A DNA stretch of 64,000 nucleotides, taken from assembly GCA_963556255.1 (NCBI GenBank), contig OY744610.1, positions 12,267,977 to 12,331,976 of the forward strand, given 5' to 3'. How positions within the stretch are numbered: the stretch's first letter is position 1; each line of letters begins with the position of its first letter. This DNA comes from Allolobophora icterica. Lineage: Eukaryota; Annelida; Clitellata; Crassiclitellata; Lumbricidae. Made by a program: the position numbers and the translations under genes. This document shows, in pieces, positions 34,871 through 46,120 of this stretch. The notes beneath the pieces are model-generated. The model was not told the origin of the DNA. It saw only the letters and a list, made by a program, of their open reading frames with translations, and did no database searches.

Positions 34871-36774
34871 TAGAGTGGTCCAAAAAAGTAAAATTTAGAA
34901 ATTTGTTTCTCCACATGGCTGCCCTTGTTACATGTAATATTATGAATTTTTTGACAAATTTTGAAGTTAATCTGAGAATATTTAGGGGTCGCTATGAATT
35001 ATCACTTTTTGGGTAAACAGCTAAAAAGTAAAAACAGCAAATAATGAGGTTATTTTGACAATTACGTCCATGTTTTATTTCTATTTTCTGACATTCAGTA
35101 ACAGGAAGTGAACTATAATAAAACAATTGAAAAACTGTTAACTGATATCTAAAAATGTCAACAGTAACAAGCATTAGTCTTGAAAAAAGTCTGAAGGATA
35201 TAGTCAAACTGTGTATGCAACAATGCACAGCAACGGTTTACAGTGTTTTTCTTTTAGTGATCATCAACTGTCATAGCTGCTTTGGATGGGGTGGGGTACA
35301 GCCGGCGTTGGCATTGGACAAACTGGAGCAAGAACTGCTTCAAATCTTCGTCTTTTGTGATCATTCATTGTATTTCTGGATGAGGGAAATGCCACATTCA
35401 GCGCTGTCATTGACCATCTTCATGGTTTGGGCTCTTGCTTTCAACTTCTTGTATAAAACTCGTCATCTTCTAAGCCTTTGAAAGGAATATCTCAGCCTCC
35501 TCCTTTCCTGTGATGCTCAGCAACTTGAAGAGGTGCATGGTTTGCTTGGTCACAAAGTTCTCTAGTCTCGAGAAGTCAGCGACTGTGGTGGCATTCACCC
35601 TGGAGTCTTGGAAGCTGGAGGTTGGCTACTGTGGCGCTCTTGACATTTGGCTTGGGTCAACCCCACTGTCGAACAGTGCCAGTTCTATGAGGTTTTCAGA
35701 AAAGTACCAAAAACGACGAGACAATTCTGTGGAGGTGGCATCGGCAACAAGGCAATTCAGATACTTCTTGAGCACACTAAGCATCTTGGCGTCATTCGAA
35801 GCCAGTGGAGCTTCATGCGAGAAACGGTGCAGCAAACAGGGAAAGCTCTGTCAGTCTACTTTTCTGTTGGGCCGTCAGTGTCAGCTGGTCCTGGAAGAGT
35901 ACCATCTTCATCATCTAGTGAGCATGGTGGATTGCTCCTGGAGCTCGGAACTTGATGTCCTTCACAGATCCCCCAAGGAAGATGAGTCACAGTCGAAGAA
36001 GCTCAAGGTAATCCTCCCTGGGCTGTTGGAGGCTGATGGCAGTTGTGTAAAATGATATCACGTAGGCTGTGCAGCAGCAATTCATCACCAAAGAGCCCAT
36101 CTTTTGCTGAAGTGTAGCTCGCTTGCAGTGTTTATGGCCATTTCTTCCGGAAGCTCTTGAATAGGCCAACCTCGGGTTCCCTAGTTGCGCCAAACAGAGC
36201 TGTGAAGACACTCAGCACAGAGAACGACCTCCATGACACGATGGCGGCAACCAGTCACCACGAGCTTATGACCCACTGCTTCTTCAATGAGAACACAAGC
36301 TCCTCAATGGATATCTGTATTGGACAATGTGGTTTCAAATACTAGCCCCTATACACCGATGGAACAACAAACATAGCCACGATCTGGAAAGTTGACACTG
36401 TCCAAGGCTCCACAGCAACCTCTGGTCTAGAAACTGTGTTCCTCTAGAGAATTATTTGTCTTTGGAGTAGACTTGGATGGAGCAAATGCCACTGCAACAG
36501 TTTGCAGGTACTGTTAGTGCCTTCACAATGCAACATTTACATGTTCTTATTGTTCTAGTCATTTGAAAACAAAATTCAGAACATCATACGACAAAAAATT
36601 TCATCCGAAATGCGCTTATCAGAAAATTGTTGAAATCATAGCGACCCCTAAAACTTCTCAGATTGATTCAATTTTTGGTATGGTTCTTCTTTATACATAG
36701 TTAAATAAGGGCAGCCTTGTGGAGAAAATTTTGGGACACTTTGAAATTTTACCATATGCATGTGGACCACCCTA
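34871..36774. mobile_element. Unclassified DNA transposon with 8-bp TSD
   Basis: The ends begin TAGAGTGGTCCA and, inverted, TAGGGTGGTCCA. The subterminal inverted similarity extends ~120 bases (ctccaca...ggctgccctt, ttaggggtcgctatg). A perfect 8-bp duplication TTACAAGG flanks it at 34863-34870 and 36775-36782. It carries the broken minus-strand gene below. Confidence 0.8.
35500..36240 (-). pseudogene. Transposon protein relic (FRAPGAxHHA family), broken
   Basis: Minus-strand fragments in sequence order are REDYLELLRL (~36000), GGSVKDIKFRAPGAIHHA (~35935), and FWYFSENLIELALFDSGV (~35690). Stops and frameshifts separate them. Proteins with a REDY-x-EFLEL ... FRAPGA-x-HHARWM ... WYLSEEL-x-LAFFD order are, to my knowledge, common as uncharacterised repeat-encoded proteins in invertebrates. 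The superfamily is not known to me. Confidence 0.6.
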
Positions 36775-36805
36775 TTACAAGGCGGCTGATCTGGGTCATT
36801 TTGTG

Positions 36806-36890
36806 CTCGTTAGCGGACTGTTCTAGTGGTTAGGGTGCGGCACTGTCTCTCGTTAGGTCGAGGGTTCAAACAAGTTCCAGGCCAGAAATT
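36806..36890 (+). repeat. tRNA-like unit upstream of Mab-21 copy 3
   Basis: It contains agcggactgttctagtggtt, cactgtctctcgttaggtcg and agggttcaaac, as in the other units. It begins about 25 bases after the right end of the 34871-36774 transposon. Confidence 0.6.
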
Positions 36891-37362
36891 TTTTGGGAGA
36901 TTATTGCTCTACTCGTACCTCTAGCAATCACAGCTATAAATCAGTACAGTGACCGTAAACTGTCGATGGGAAGATCCCGTGGCGAGGCAGAGGACTGGTC
37001 CCACGCCCTCAAATACGGATGCTAAGAAAATTGAAGCCTCTAACACTTCTTCTCCACAGTTGCCTCTCAGGATAGCTCAAGGTACTGTTCTTCTCTCCTT
37101 AGCCCTCCCTTAAGTCTAGACTTCCAAGGTCCATGATATCGGATGACACTGGCCCGGGTCTGAAGTTCCACTGATCTTTCTGAGTGGCATTTAGAACATT
37201 TTAGAATACAATTACAAATATTGGTCAAGCTGTGAGTGATTAAGTTGATTTTTGGCACTTGATATGGATAGTAAGTAGAATTCTGTTCTAACTGCTTCCG
37301 ATTATGATAATAAAAATAGTTATGAATTTTTACGATGGAGACGTTTCTCATTTATATGTAGG

Positions 37363-40300
37363 ATGACGAAATATGCGGATAAATCGAATGAAGAACTGGC
37401 ATCTGCGTTCATCGTCAGCACATGTCAATTGTTTCCAAAGTCCTCTCCTGTTCTTCCTGATCAGATGCATGACTTGATCGCGTCCTCGGACCTTGCAGAA
37501 ACATGTTATTCAATTTTGTGTGGCAGCGCTGCAGAGTTCTATATCCGGCCACTCAATACATGCATTGACGACGCTGATTTTCTAATCGTAAATGCTGATG
37601 AACTGGCCTTCAGTGGCAAGTTTTTAGCGTTGCCAAGTGACATGAGTGGCCTATCAGATACGATCGTGTGCCACAAGATCGAATCATACGACATGTATCC
37701 AGGATTTGTTCGATTGCGATTTTGGGGGGAAATGAACTATAATTGGAAACATGAAAAGTACGAATTTAACCATGCAACTTTTACAGATAGCTACCTGATG
37801 TTTGATATGGATGGTGTTGCAACTACGTTTTGCCCTATTGAATTCGGTAGAAACTCCATGCCAAATACTGGGTATACATCAATAAGGTCGCGCACATAAG
37901 GTCGCGCACAAAAGGTCGCGCACAAAAGGTCGCGACACAAAAGATCGCATCGTCATAAGATCGCGACACAAAAGATCGCAGGGTAGGCGAAAGTCAGCAT
38001 CCCGCCTCTAGTTTAATTTATATTTTAGTCACTGATTCCACTTCTAGTTTAATTTATATTTTAATTGATCCCGCTTCTAATTTTAGTTATATTTTAGTCA
38101 TTGATCCCGCTTCTAGTTTATTTTATATTTTAATCGTTTAGTTCTTGAATGTGTACCCTGCGATCTTTTGTGTTGCGATCTTATTACTCTGCGATCTTTT
38201 GTGTCGCGACCTTTTGTGCGCGACCTTTTGTGCGCGATCTTTTGTGCGCGATCTTATTGACCTAAACCCAAATACTGTAAGCGGTCCAGCTGTTAAATGC
38301 CAAGCTGCTGGCGAGCGTTATTTCGAAAGTGATGTCGTCAGAAGCATGTGGTGCCCTCAATGGCCGAAAGAGGCCCAAGGCTGGCTTAAACGACCTAGGA
38401 ATAGTGGATGGCCGACCGCTGATACAATCTTCCAAGTTGTGCAAAATGGTTGTCATGTTGTTTATGTCAAGCATCGTTCTTGCAGAGACGATGAACTACA
38501 GTGGAGATTTTCATTTTCAGTCGCAGAAGTAATATTAATTCAGAGTTGGACTAAAATTCAACAGATTGTCTATCATTTGTTGAGATTCTTCGCAAAGAGA
38601 GAACTGATACATAAGGGTTGTCCAAAGAAAGATGAGATCCTTTGTACGTATCATTTGAAGACGCTGATGTTATGGACCTGTGAAGAGATGTCGTCCGAAT
38701 GGTGGAATTCTACTTCTGTTATTACGATCTGCTGTGAATTGTTGAATAAACTAGCAGAATGGCTAAAGAAGAGTCACTGCCCGAACTATTTTATTCCAGA
38801 AGCAAATTTATTTCATGAGCCATCGTGCTCCACAATCTTTGCCCTGACCGAAAAACGACTAAATGAATTCCGAAATTCTGTTATTCTCTGTCGTTGGTTT
38901 TTGGAAAATTATATAAATTCATTCATTCGGAGATATTTCAATCCTAAACGTACAATGAATGTCATTCCACATTTAATGGATTACATACTGTCCATTTTTT
39001 GGCTTTGGAAAGTGAATGAATCAAAATCATTGGATTTCTTTTGTTTTTACACATTCGCATTTTCTCACAAGACCATTCGTTCTATAATAAAATTCGGCCT
39101 CAGTTCGGGATTGCGCCACAATTTAAAAGTTGGATTTTATGCAAAATCTCTTGCACTGATGGATTTTACAACAGCAGAAAAAATCTTGTGCTTCACGTAC
39201 TATGCATATTTTGCATATTACGTACGGTTTAGGTTGCGGAGAGATTTCATGGGATAGCAGTCTATTGGTTGAATTGGTCAACTCAATTTCAACTCAGCCT
39301 AAAATTATAAGGTCAAAGTATCATAACTTTCCGAAAACGTATACAACCCAAAGTGGTCGGTTTCAATTCCTGCGTGCTCAAGATCTCATGGAAAATTTAA
39401 CTGGATCAAATAGTCGTCCGGAATTTCGACTACTTTCTCTCATGTCGAAAGAATTTCTTCAAAGAGCTTTAGATTACGAAGCTTCTCAATCAAACGACAC
39501 TGCTTCTGCAGCTCTGGCCTATCTGGCTGCTCTCCATTTTGCCACATCAGAATACCAACAAGCAATGCGCTTCTGCTTGTCAGTTCTCGTGGATAAGACT
39601 TATAGAAAAGAAAAAGAAAAATTGAATGCAGGAAGTTTGTTGTTTATTGACGATGTCGCAAGAATCGTTGGATTGTGTGTGCTTCGGAAGAAGATCACTG
39701 ACAAGAATCTTCATTACATCAACAGGCGGCTATATCTTGATCTGCGTCTTTCACCAAAAGTGTTCGCTCATTACTTATCTGCATTATCTGTCGAAAGAAC
39801 ACGCAAACAATTTTATTTGCACCATAGTTTTCCAAATTCTGCATTTTCAATGGACGATTGTTTGAAGGCTTTATTGAAACCGAAATTTATTGGTTCGATG
39901 AAGTCAGTTACTCGTAGCAACGCTACTAAGCATAGCATCTATCGCAGAACAGATTCTTTGACAGACACCCACGGTACAACTGTGAATCCTTCGATAGTCA
40001 AGGAAACGGTAATTGATGTTTTGATGGAATTTGCGCTAGAACATATGGCATCATTCTACAATGTGATTCTCAAAGACTTTGGAATCCAATGCAACACAGT
40101 CGACTGCTATCGTGCTTTGTACTATTACAAGTGTCGCCAATACAATGATGTGCAGCATTTGTGTGAGCGAATTTTGCAAGAGCCTGATCTGCTGAGCGAT
40201 TTTAAAGAATTGTCATTTGCAAATGTGTTGGTTGTACCACCGCTTGACTCGTTTTTTGATCGAGACGTACAGTCTTTGCTTGGACTTCACACACTCTTTT

Positions 40301-40620
40301 ATTATTTATCACCTCTGAATGACGATATGCGGAATGCCGAGTTAACTGCTGATTCAACATTTCAACACTGGTTTGCCTATAATATGGATGGTCCCACAAA
40401 TGATCTCTCGTGTCTTCTTCAATGTCAGTACTCCATTAAATGTCACTATTTTCTCGGAAGACATTTTCTTGCGAGATATTTGAAACTCAGATGTTCTATC
40501 GACTGTAATCTTCCATATGCAGAAGCATTGACTGAATTTGCTGCTATGAAAGCTAATCTTCCGTTTGAACGCATCATTAGCAGATTTCTTCTACAAGTCC
40601 TTCGTTTTGCTACAAAATAA
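37363..40620 (+). pseudogene. Mab-21/cGAS-like gene, copy 3, broken
   Basis: Homologous along its length to the intact copy. The first 178 codons run to the insertion of a 397-bp MITE at 37871-38267. Coding resumes at 38278 with the Mab-21 hallmark (MWCPQWPKEAQGWLKR) and runs to a frameshift near 39205, where an 11-base block present in copy 1 (gagatcctact) is missing. The rest, 39202-40620, is open to the normal stop. The N-terminal ~50 residues are almost identical to copy 1 (CQLFPKSSPVLPDQMHDLIA), closer than the rest, which suggests gene conversion. GS and IDDADF motifs remain. Confidence 0.85.
37871..38267. mobile_element. MITE with GGTCGCGCACAAAA subrepeats
   Basis: A 397-bp insertion inside Mab-21 copy 3 is flanked by the direct duplication CCAAATACTG (37861-37870 and 38268-38277). 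Both ends carry several units of the type GGTCGCGCACAAAA / GATCGCGACACAAAA in inverted orientation. The centre holds four tandem units of ~45 bases built around cttctagtttaatttatatt. There is no coding capacity. Confidence 0.8.
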
Positions 40621-40769
40621 TTCAAGAGTTTCCTCTTATCAGCGACGAAATCCTGTTTTCATCTTAAATCTACTTTCCGTTATATGTGTGATTCCGTAAT
40701 GTCTTTCGACCCGGCTATCAACCGTTATCGATGGAGAGTCAATTTATTCTTGTAGTTTTTTCGGCTGAT

Positions 40770-41060
40770 AGGATATGGAGACTCAAGCATTAAGCCACTA
40801 TCATCTTGGTGAACAGAAGGCCGTTGCCGCATTCTTGCACTGCTCCAAAAGGAGAGGAGGCATTCGAGAGGAAGGACTCCGCGCTATAGAATCAGCATAC
40901 GTAAGGCAATCGAAGGCGTCTGCTATGTCTGCGACCCTTGAGATGGCAGTTACCTTTCCCAAAGATGACTTGACTTCGTTTGTGGCTCCACAGCAGATTC
41001 GTCTTCCTCTTCATTGCCTTCTTCTTCAACCTCTGTTACCCAGTTCATGCGTATTCCGAC
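40770..41060 (+). other. Shared downstream block after Mab-21 copy 3
   Basis: Open for 103 codons from 40775 and similar in DNA and in frame (HCSKRRG) to 30990-31270 behind copy 2. It could be a second exon of the Mab-21 genes or duplicated flank. No equivalent is seen after copy 1, where LINE sequence follows. Confidence 0.45.
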
Positions 41061-41572
41061 AGATTGATAGCGGCCTTTTTTCGTAAAACTGTTAATCAGC
41101 GACCACAAGAGTTAGAGGTCACATAGACCTAGTTTCCTGTTTCAAAATAAATAGAAGGTGACAAAATAACAATAGCCCTATATTTTGAGCGTTGTCATCA
41201 ATTGTTCTAAATCACTTAAATATGGAGATTGGAGTCATCAAAAACTGAGTCATCATCAAGGGCGCTGTTCACGCTTACCGAAAACCACTTCAACGTTATT
41301 AGATACTTCCTGTCAGGAAATCATCTTGACTATAACAACACCCATTATTGCCCATGAAATCGTTTCATAGCGTCTTTGCAACAATTTGAGCCAACAATGG
41401 AAGATATCGATATAGTCCGAATGAAGAGCTTTTTAAAAGGCGATTGTAGGCCTAATCATGTCTAAAACAGTGAGTTTCTTTTGTTAGTGTGACGCGCCAA
41501 AAAATATGCATTAAATTAGTCATAGAGAGCACCATCACAATATTTGATTTCTTTATTAATACAACCATAGAG

Positions 41573-41850
41573 TAGTGGGTCCATAGAGTAGTGGTAACAT
41601 CACTGGCGTGAAGAGCAAGAGGTAGCGGGATCGCTTCCCGCTACCCTCCCAAATTTAGGTCCACTCAACCTTTCATTCGCGAGATGGCGCGTTGTTAAAA
41701 TGAGATGTAGGAAGTTATGGGCGCCTTGCATGGCTGCCGTGTACAGTTAAATTCGACTCCTGTAATAACCTGTGATCATCCGTTCATACTGATTTGTAAT
41801 CATACTACGTTATTGTCAGTTTGAAGATATTAAACGAAGATTATTATAAC
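41573..41850. repeat. tRNA-like SINE
   Basis: A-box-like tagagtagtggtaac and a B-box-like segment are followed by a body with catggctgcc and the tail phrase gtcagtttgaagatattaaac. It is the relative of 11446-11640. Confidence 0.55.
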
Positions 41851-41859
41851 AAATTATCA

Positions 41860-44557
41860 AATGGCTCACAGTTTGTAGGCTGTCGCATAATTAAAGTTTT
41901 CCATTTGACTGTAGTCGTACCAATTGGCGTCTATCCCCCTTAAAGTCATTGGAGCAACTTCCCCTTCCCCCATCTTCTTGCCCTCTCCTCATCCCCCTAA
42001 AATGGTGGCACCAGGCACACACACTGACAGATCTCCCCCTATTTCTTGGATAGAGCATTTGCTCCAAGGTTTCTGTGGTGTAGACGCCTCTGGACTCGTA
42101 CCTTCCATGACTTTCATTTTAGCACCTTCTTAGAGCCCTTCTAAGCAGTCTATAATGGTTTAATAGACGATATTCTGGTTTCTTTAAGTCAACAAATGAT
42201 GTGAAACGATAAAATAAAATACGTAAACGCTGTCTTTTGCAAATCTGTATGATAATTATAATATAAGACTGGCCACATCATCTATGTATTTGATGATTTT
42301 TCAATAACTGCTTTGCACTATGTGTTTATAAATGATTAACATTCCAAACCAAATAGTCTTGTATTACTTGTTGTTTTGTATTACTTATTGTAACAGTTTA
42401 GTCAGAGCTAAATAAGTAATGTGTGAACTTGAAGAGTGTCGTTTTAGATGAGCAATTTCATGTATGCAATGACCAGGGTCGGATAAACAAATGTGGTGGC
42501 CCTGTTCTGTGAAACTGTGAGTCCCAGGGCCCTAGCCACACAGAATCACAAAAATGGACATAAAACGTGTTATATTCAACCAACATTTGTTTAAAATTTG
42601 TGTCTTGTTTCTTTTTGTACAATATCAGTAGGTCTTTACGGTTTAACAATATTAAAGTGATTGTATTCGCATCCACATACATCTGTCTTTGGTGACAGAA
42701 CCCGATGTAAGTGGATGCGAATAACACAAACACTTTTAAAGAAAAAGTTTGTAGATTTTCCTTCATGGGCAAAGAAAAGAGTGTTTCCAGGTTTGATCCT
42801 CTGAGCTGTTCTTGAGAACAATGTCACGTTGTGGGTCAGTTAACTCCGGGTAAAGTTCCGTTTTTTGAGCTAACTGTCAATGTCAAATGTGAACAGTAGC
42901 ATATAATTATAATACACAAAGGATATTCAGTCTTAATTGATTTAAAATCCACAAATCGTCTGGAGAACTCTTCTGTCAAACTTGACAGCTGAAGGCTATA
43001 TTTTTCCTCAGACTCTAGGCATATATACTGTGACAGCTTGCAACTGCAGGGTAGGAAAGCTCCCGTACTTTTGTTCTTTCAACTGCTTTGAAAGTAACAT
43101 TTGCTCTATGTGAACGGATTTCACTTCTGCGTATACAGATCATGTGCAGAAACCTCTGCAGGGAAGTCTGGCAGACAGGCAGAGTTAATGCATGGAGTAA
43201 TTATTAAAATCCGAAACCGGATTAGAAAGAAAGAGAGAAGCGCCGCGTGAGTTAAATGAAGAAAACTACTCGCGGTCTGATTTTTTAAAAATTTTCTGAA
43301 GGATGGTGGGGGCCGGATAAAAAGTGTTGGCGGGCGAGTAGCGCAGGCAATATTATGTAAATCATGTAAATTTACAAGTATTTCTCTTGCGACTGTATGA
43401 CCTTGACCTCGCTCTTATTTTTCAATGAATTGATCGGGTGAGATCATTCACAACCGCTGCCCTTTTGAATGAGTGCCATGCCATAAAAGGTCCCCGTGTA
43501 CGGATCGTACTAGCCCAGATTTAGATCTATGAAAATTATAATCTACCATCGAGAGACGAACCAAGATCTCGCTCACAAAGGTGCATGGGATTTGCGCTGT
43601 AACAAATGTGGATAATTGTGCGAGGAGCGTTTGGGTAAATACAATTACCAAAACTCCGTCAATAACAGTCAGTTCTCAGACAATCATCGACCAAGATCTC
43701 TAAAATAATGCAGACAATCTCGCATCGATTGCAATTCAGTATATTCATGGATTCCAGCGTAACAGGTGGAGAACGCCTGCGGCAGCTGTTTTCTTGCTAA
43801 CACCCAACGTCAGGCCATCCTGGTAACCAATACGTAGATCTGACCTCAATGTAGCAGCATTGGATGGAAGAAAATATAAGCAGAATGAGCAATTCTTAGA
43901 GCTCTTTGATGTCTCTGGACAATGACTCCATAAATGAATCTCTACGTACGTGTTAAAGGCGTTGGAAACATCTTACTACTATTATAAGACGCTATCTTTA
44001 TGCGGTGCGGTCACTCAGTGACGTGTCGCATGAATAGCTGCCCAGGTTCTTCTTCTTCTTGTTAAGCGCTACTACATGTAGGTTTGCCCTGTCAATCACT
44101 TCATCCTCTCCTTCTGCTAGAACTCTCTTCACAAAGCAAACTTAGAAGATTGACCGATGTAGTCATCCCCTCCAAAGTTCGCGAAGTTCTTTAGCTGCTG
44201 TGACGATGATGCTACCATGGTCACCTGGGATGAAATTTTCTAGCGATTTGTTCTTTAGATATTTGCATTCATGTTGTCTGTCGGTGCAAAGTGATGCTTA
44301 TTCATCAGCGCTGCAAGTGTTTCCACTGTGTCTGCAAATCCTCACTGCAGATGAGATAGCGGCTGCTTAATTATTAAACTATACCCCATACCTTTAGAAC
44401 ATGCAAGGGCCTTCAAATCCAACCTATCATCGAAGGGCTTTCGCCATTGGTAAACGCTATCGACCGTTGCGATCTTCTTACTTATCGACATAACGCTCTA
44501 TATGTAATGCATTTCTGTGATTTATCTAAAGTGAAGGTTTAATCAAATTTAGGAGAA
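41860..44557. other. Intergenic flank left of the Polinton
   Basis: No gene that I can support. A strong hairpin lies at 42664-42723. 44090-44340 on the minus strand gives Cys/His-rich fragments vaguely like a B-box zinc finger, too weak to call. Confidence 0.4.
42664..42723. repeat. 20-bp stem hairpin
   Basis: tattcgcatccacatacatc at 42664-42683 pairs with 42704-42723 with one mismatch, leaving a 20-base loop. Function unknown. Confidence 0.7.
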
Positions 44558-44563
44558 TTGCTA
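44558..44563. other. Polinton target duplication, left
   Basis: TTGCTA directly before the left terminal repeat is repeated at 63302-63307 after the right one. Six base pairs is the duplication length of Polinton integration. Confidence 0.85.
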
Positions 44564-44846
44564 GTAGTAGGGAAACTTGTTGGACTTTGGGCCAGTTTCA
44601 GTAAACAGTGCAAATGCTCATCACATGCTTCGTTCAGGAGCTTCAGGAGCTTCAGCAGCAGGAGCAGCAGCAGCTGCATTAGCAGCATTAGCTGCATCAG
44701 GTTTTACTTAGTAAGACCAGACATGTATACACACACGGTGTGTGTGTGTGTGTGTGTGTGCAATAGGCCTAAGTATCTTTCACGTGCCAAGGTTAGGATC
44801 ATCCGGTATTTTTGTAATGAACGAACGAATGAACGGTTGGGATGAA
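44564..44846. repeat. Polinton left terminal inverted repeat
   Basis: A 283-bp repeat starting GTAGTAGGGAAAC. It matches the reverse complement of 63024-63301 at every base I could compare, except for the length of the (TG)n tract near 44739-44760 and the outermost base. It contains a GCAGCA-rich stretch and the (TG)n run. Confidence 0.95.
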
Positions 44847-44959
44847 CGACTTTATGATAAACTTCCTTCAAGTAACAATCTGGTATCTGGGCCAGAGTCA
44901 TCCGGTGTGATGGACTTGCAATGTGTGAAGTTATGATCACTTATTATAATTCCCCGATT

Positions 44960-46039
44960 TTATGTATCGTATACGTATAATTGTAGGACTTCTACTCCTA
45001 CCACAGTGTGACTGGGGTTGCTTGTTACAGAAAGTCTGTAATACTGGTATGCAGTATTGGTTGAAACATTAAAAAATGACGGAGCAGATTCGGTGTTTAA
45101 TAACGCCTGCGTCGATCTTAGTAATTGGGTAAACGTTGATCCATCATTACTTCCGTATAAAATCCAGTTTGTAATCTGGTATGCGCCTCTGTTGTGTCTT
45201 ATCGCTTTCAACGCAATTCTCCAAATTTTAACCGGCTCAGGACATTTTATCTGTAGCCAGATATTTAGGATTGATCTACTATCAGCTATCCATGTTCCGT
45301 TTGAACCATCTGCATTTAGACTATTGAAAGCTCCATACGCTTGATACTTGTCAGTAACAATTGAACTAGCACTTGCGATAAATCCGGTAACACTTTCATT
45401 AGCCTCCAAAATAGGTATGTATCCGATATGGCACTTTTCATTATCCGCTCTACTAAGAGCATTATCGACGTAATTTTTAGTGGAGGCATCTTGAGGATTA
45501 ACGGGGTCTTTTAAATCGGTTATAGATTTTTGTCTCATAACGATATCTTGGTAAACATCGATTTTATGGTTGCTGGACGATTTACCGAATCGAATTATAT
45601 TTTCCGTTCCCACTTTGCACAAGAAACCTTCGATCGATTGCAACGTTATAGGTTGGTTTAAATAACCTTCTATTTTGTTTAACAGATTACCCAGTATCAA
45701 AGCAAACAGTTTGTTTCCGCGTAGATCCTTACACCCCATATTACGTTGACGATCCGAGCTCACACTTAAAAATAGATTGCCGGTCATAACGTCACCAGTC
45801 TTAGAAACTTTGTTTACACCGCTGTTTAAATCTACGTAATTTTTGGTAGCACCATCTTGGGAATTAGTAGGTTCTAACACGTTAACCAGTTTATGAGAAT
45901 CTAAATTAATATTCTCGGTCGCGGCGTTTGTTCCATCCATACGAAGGAAAGTAGCATTTGCTTGAGACAATGTAACTCCTCCGGCAATTATTCTTTCCGA
46001 GTATCCAACATCAGTATGTCCGAATTTATCCACAGGCAT
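44960..46039 (-). CDS. Fibre-like protein: phage tail-fibre repeats plus discoidin-like domain
   Basis: A 359-residue protein starting at the Met of MPVDKFGHTD, the start shared with its neighbour and preceded by the AT-rich start motif. An N-terminal ~43-residue block is nearly identical in both paralogues and may anchor it to the particle. Three short repeats follow, around residues 44-70, 85-112 and 165-192. They have the pattern NLDSHKLVNVLxPTNxQDGATKNYVD, the ITNLxxP...DAATKxYVD repeat of bacteriophage tail fibres. Residues ~217-359 resemble an F5/8C (discoidin) domain: GFIASASS, AYGAFNSLN, WLQIKCPEPVKIWRIALKA, WILYGSNDG, YQYYRL. Such domains bind carbohydrate or lipid, so receptor attachment is a fair inference. 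No direct evidence shows that it is a virion part. Confidence 0.7.
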   Translation of the reverse strand: MPVDKFGHTDVGYSERIIAGGVTLSQANATFLRMDGTNAATENINLDSHKLVNVLEPTNSQDGATKNYVDLNSGVNKVSKTGDVMTGNLFLSVSSDRQRNMGCKDLRGNKLFALILGNLLNKIEGYLNQPITLQSIEGFLCKVGTENIIRFGKSSSNHKIDVYQDIVMRQKSITDLKDPVNPQDASTKNYVDNALSRADNEKCHIGYIPILEANESVTGFIASASSIVTDKYQAYGAFNSLNADGSNGTWIADSRSILNIWLQIKCPEPVKIWRIALKAIRHNRGAYQITNWILYGSNDGSTFTQLLRSTQALLNTESAPSFFNVSTNTAYQYYRLSVTSNPSHTVVGVEVLQLYVYDT

Positions 46040-46120
46040 TTTATAATATATATACAATGTATATATTTTATTTATATCAAAATAAATCGTTGGGTGAGCT
46101 CATGAATAACCTACCACGAT

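Noticed and set aside
35510..36055. 181-codon plus-strand frame
   Set aside because: Shadow of the minus-strand transposon relic, which has recognisable motifs.
44090..44340. Possible B-box/TRIM fragment on the minus strand left of the Polinton
   Set aside because: Only scattered Cys/His residues and several stops; similarity was a vague impression.
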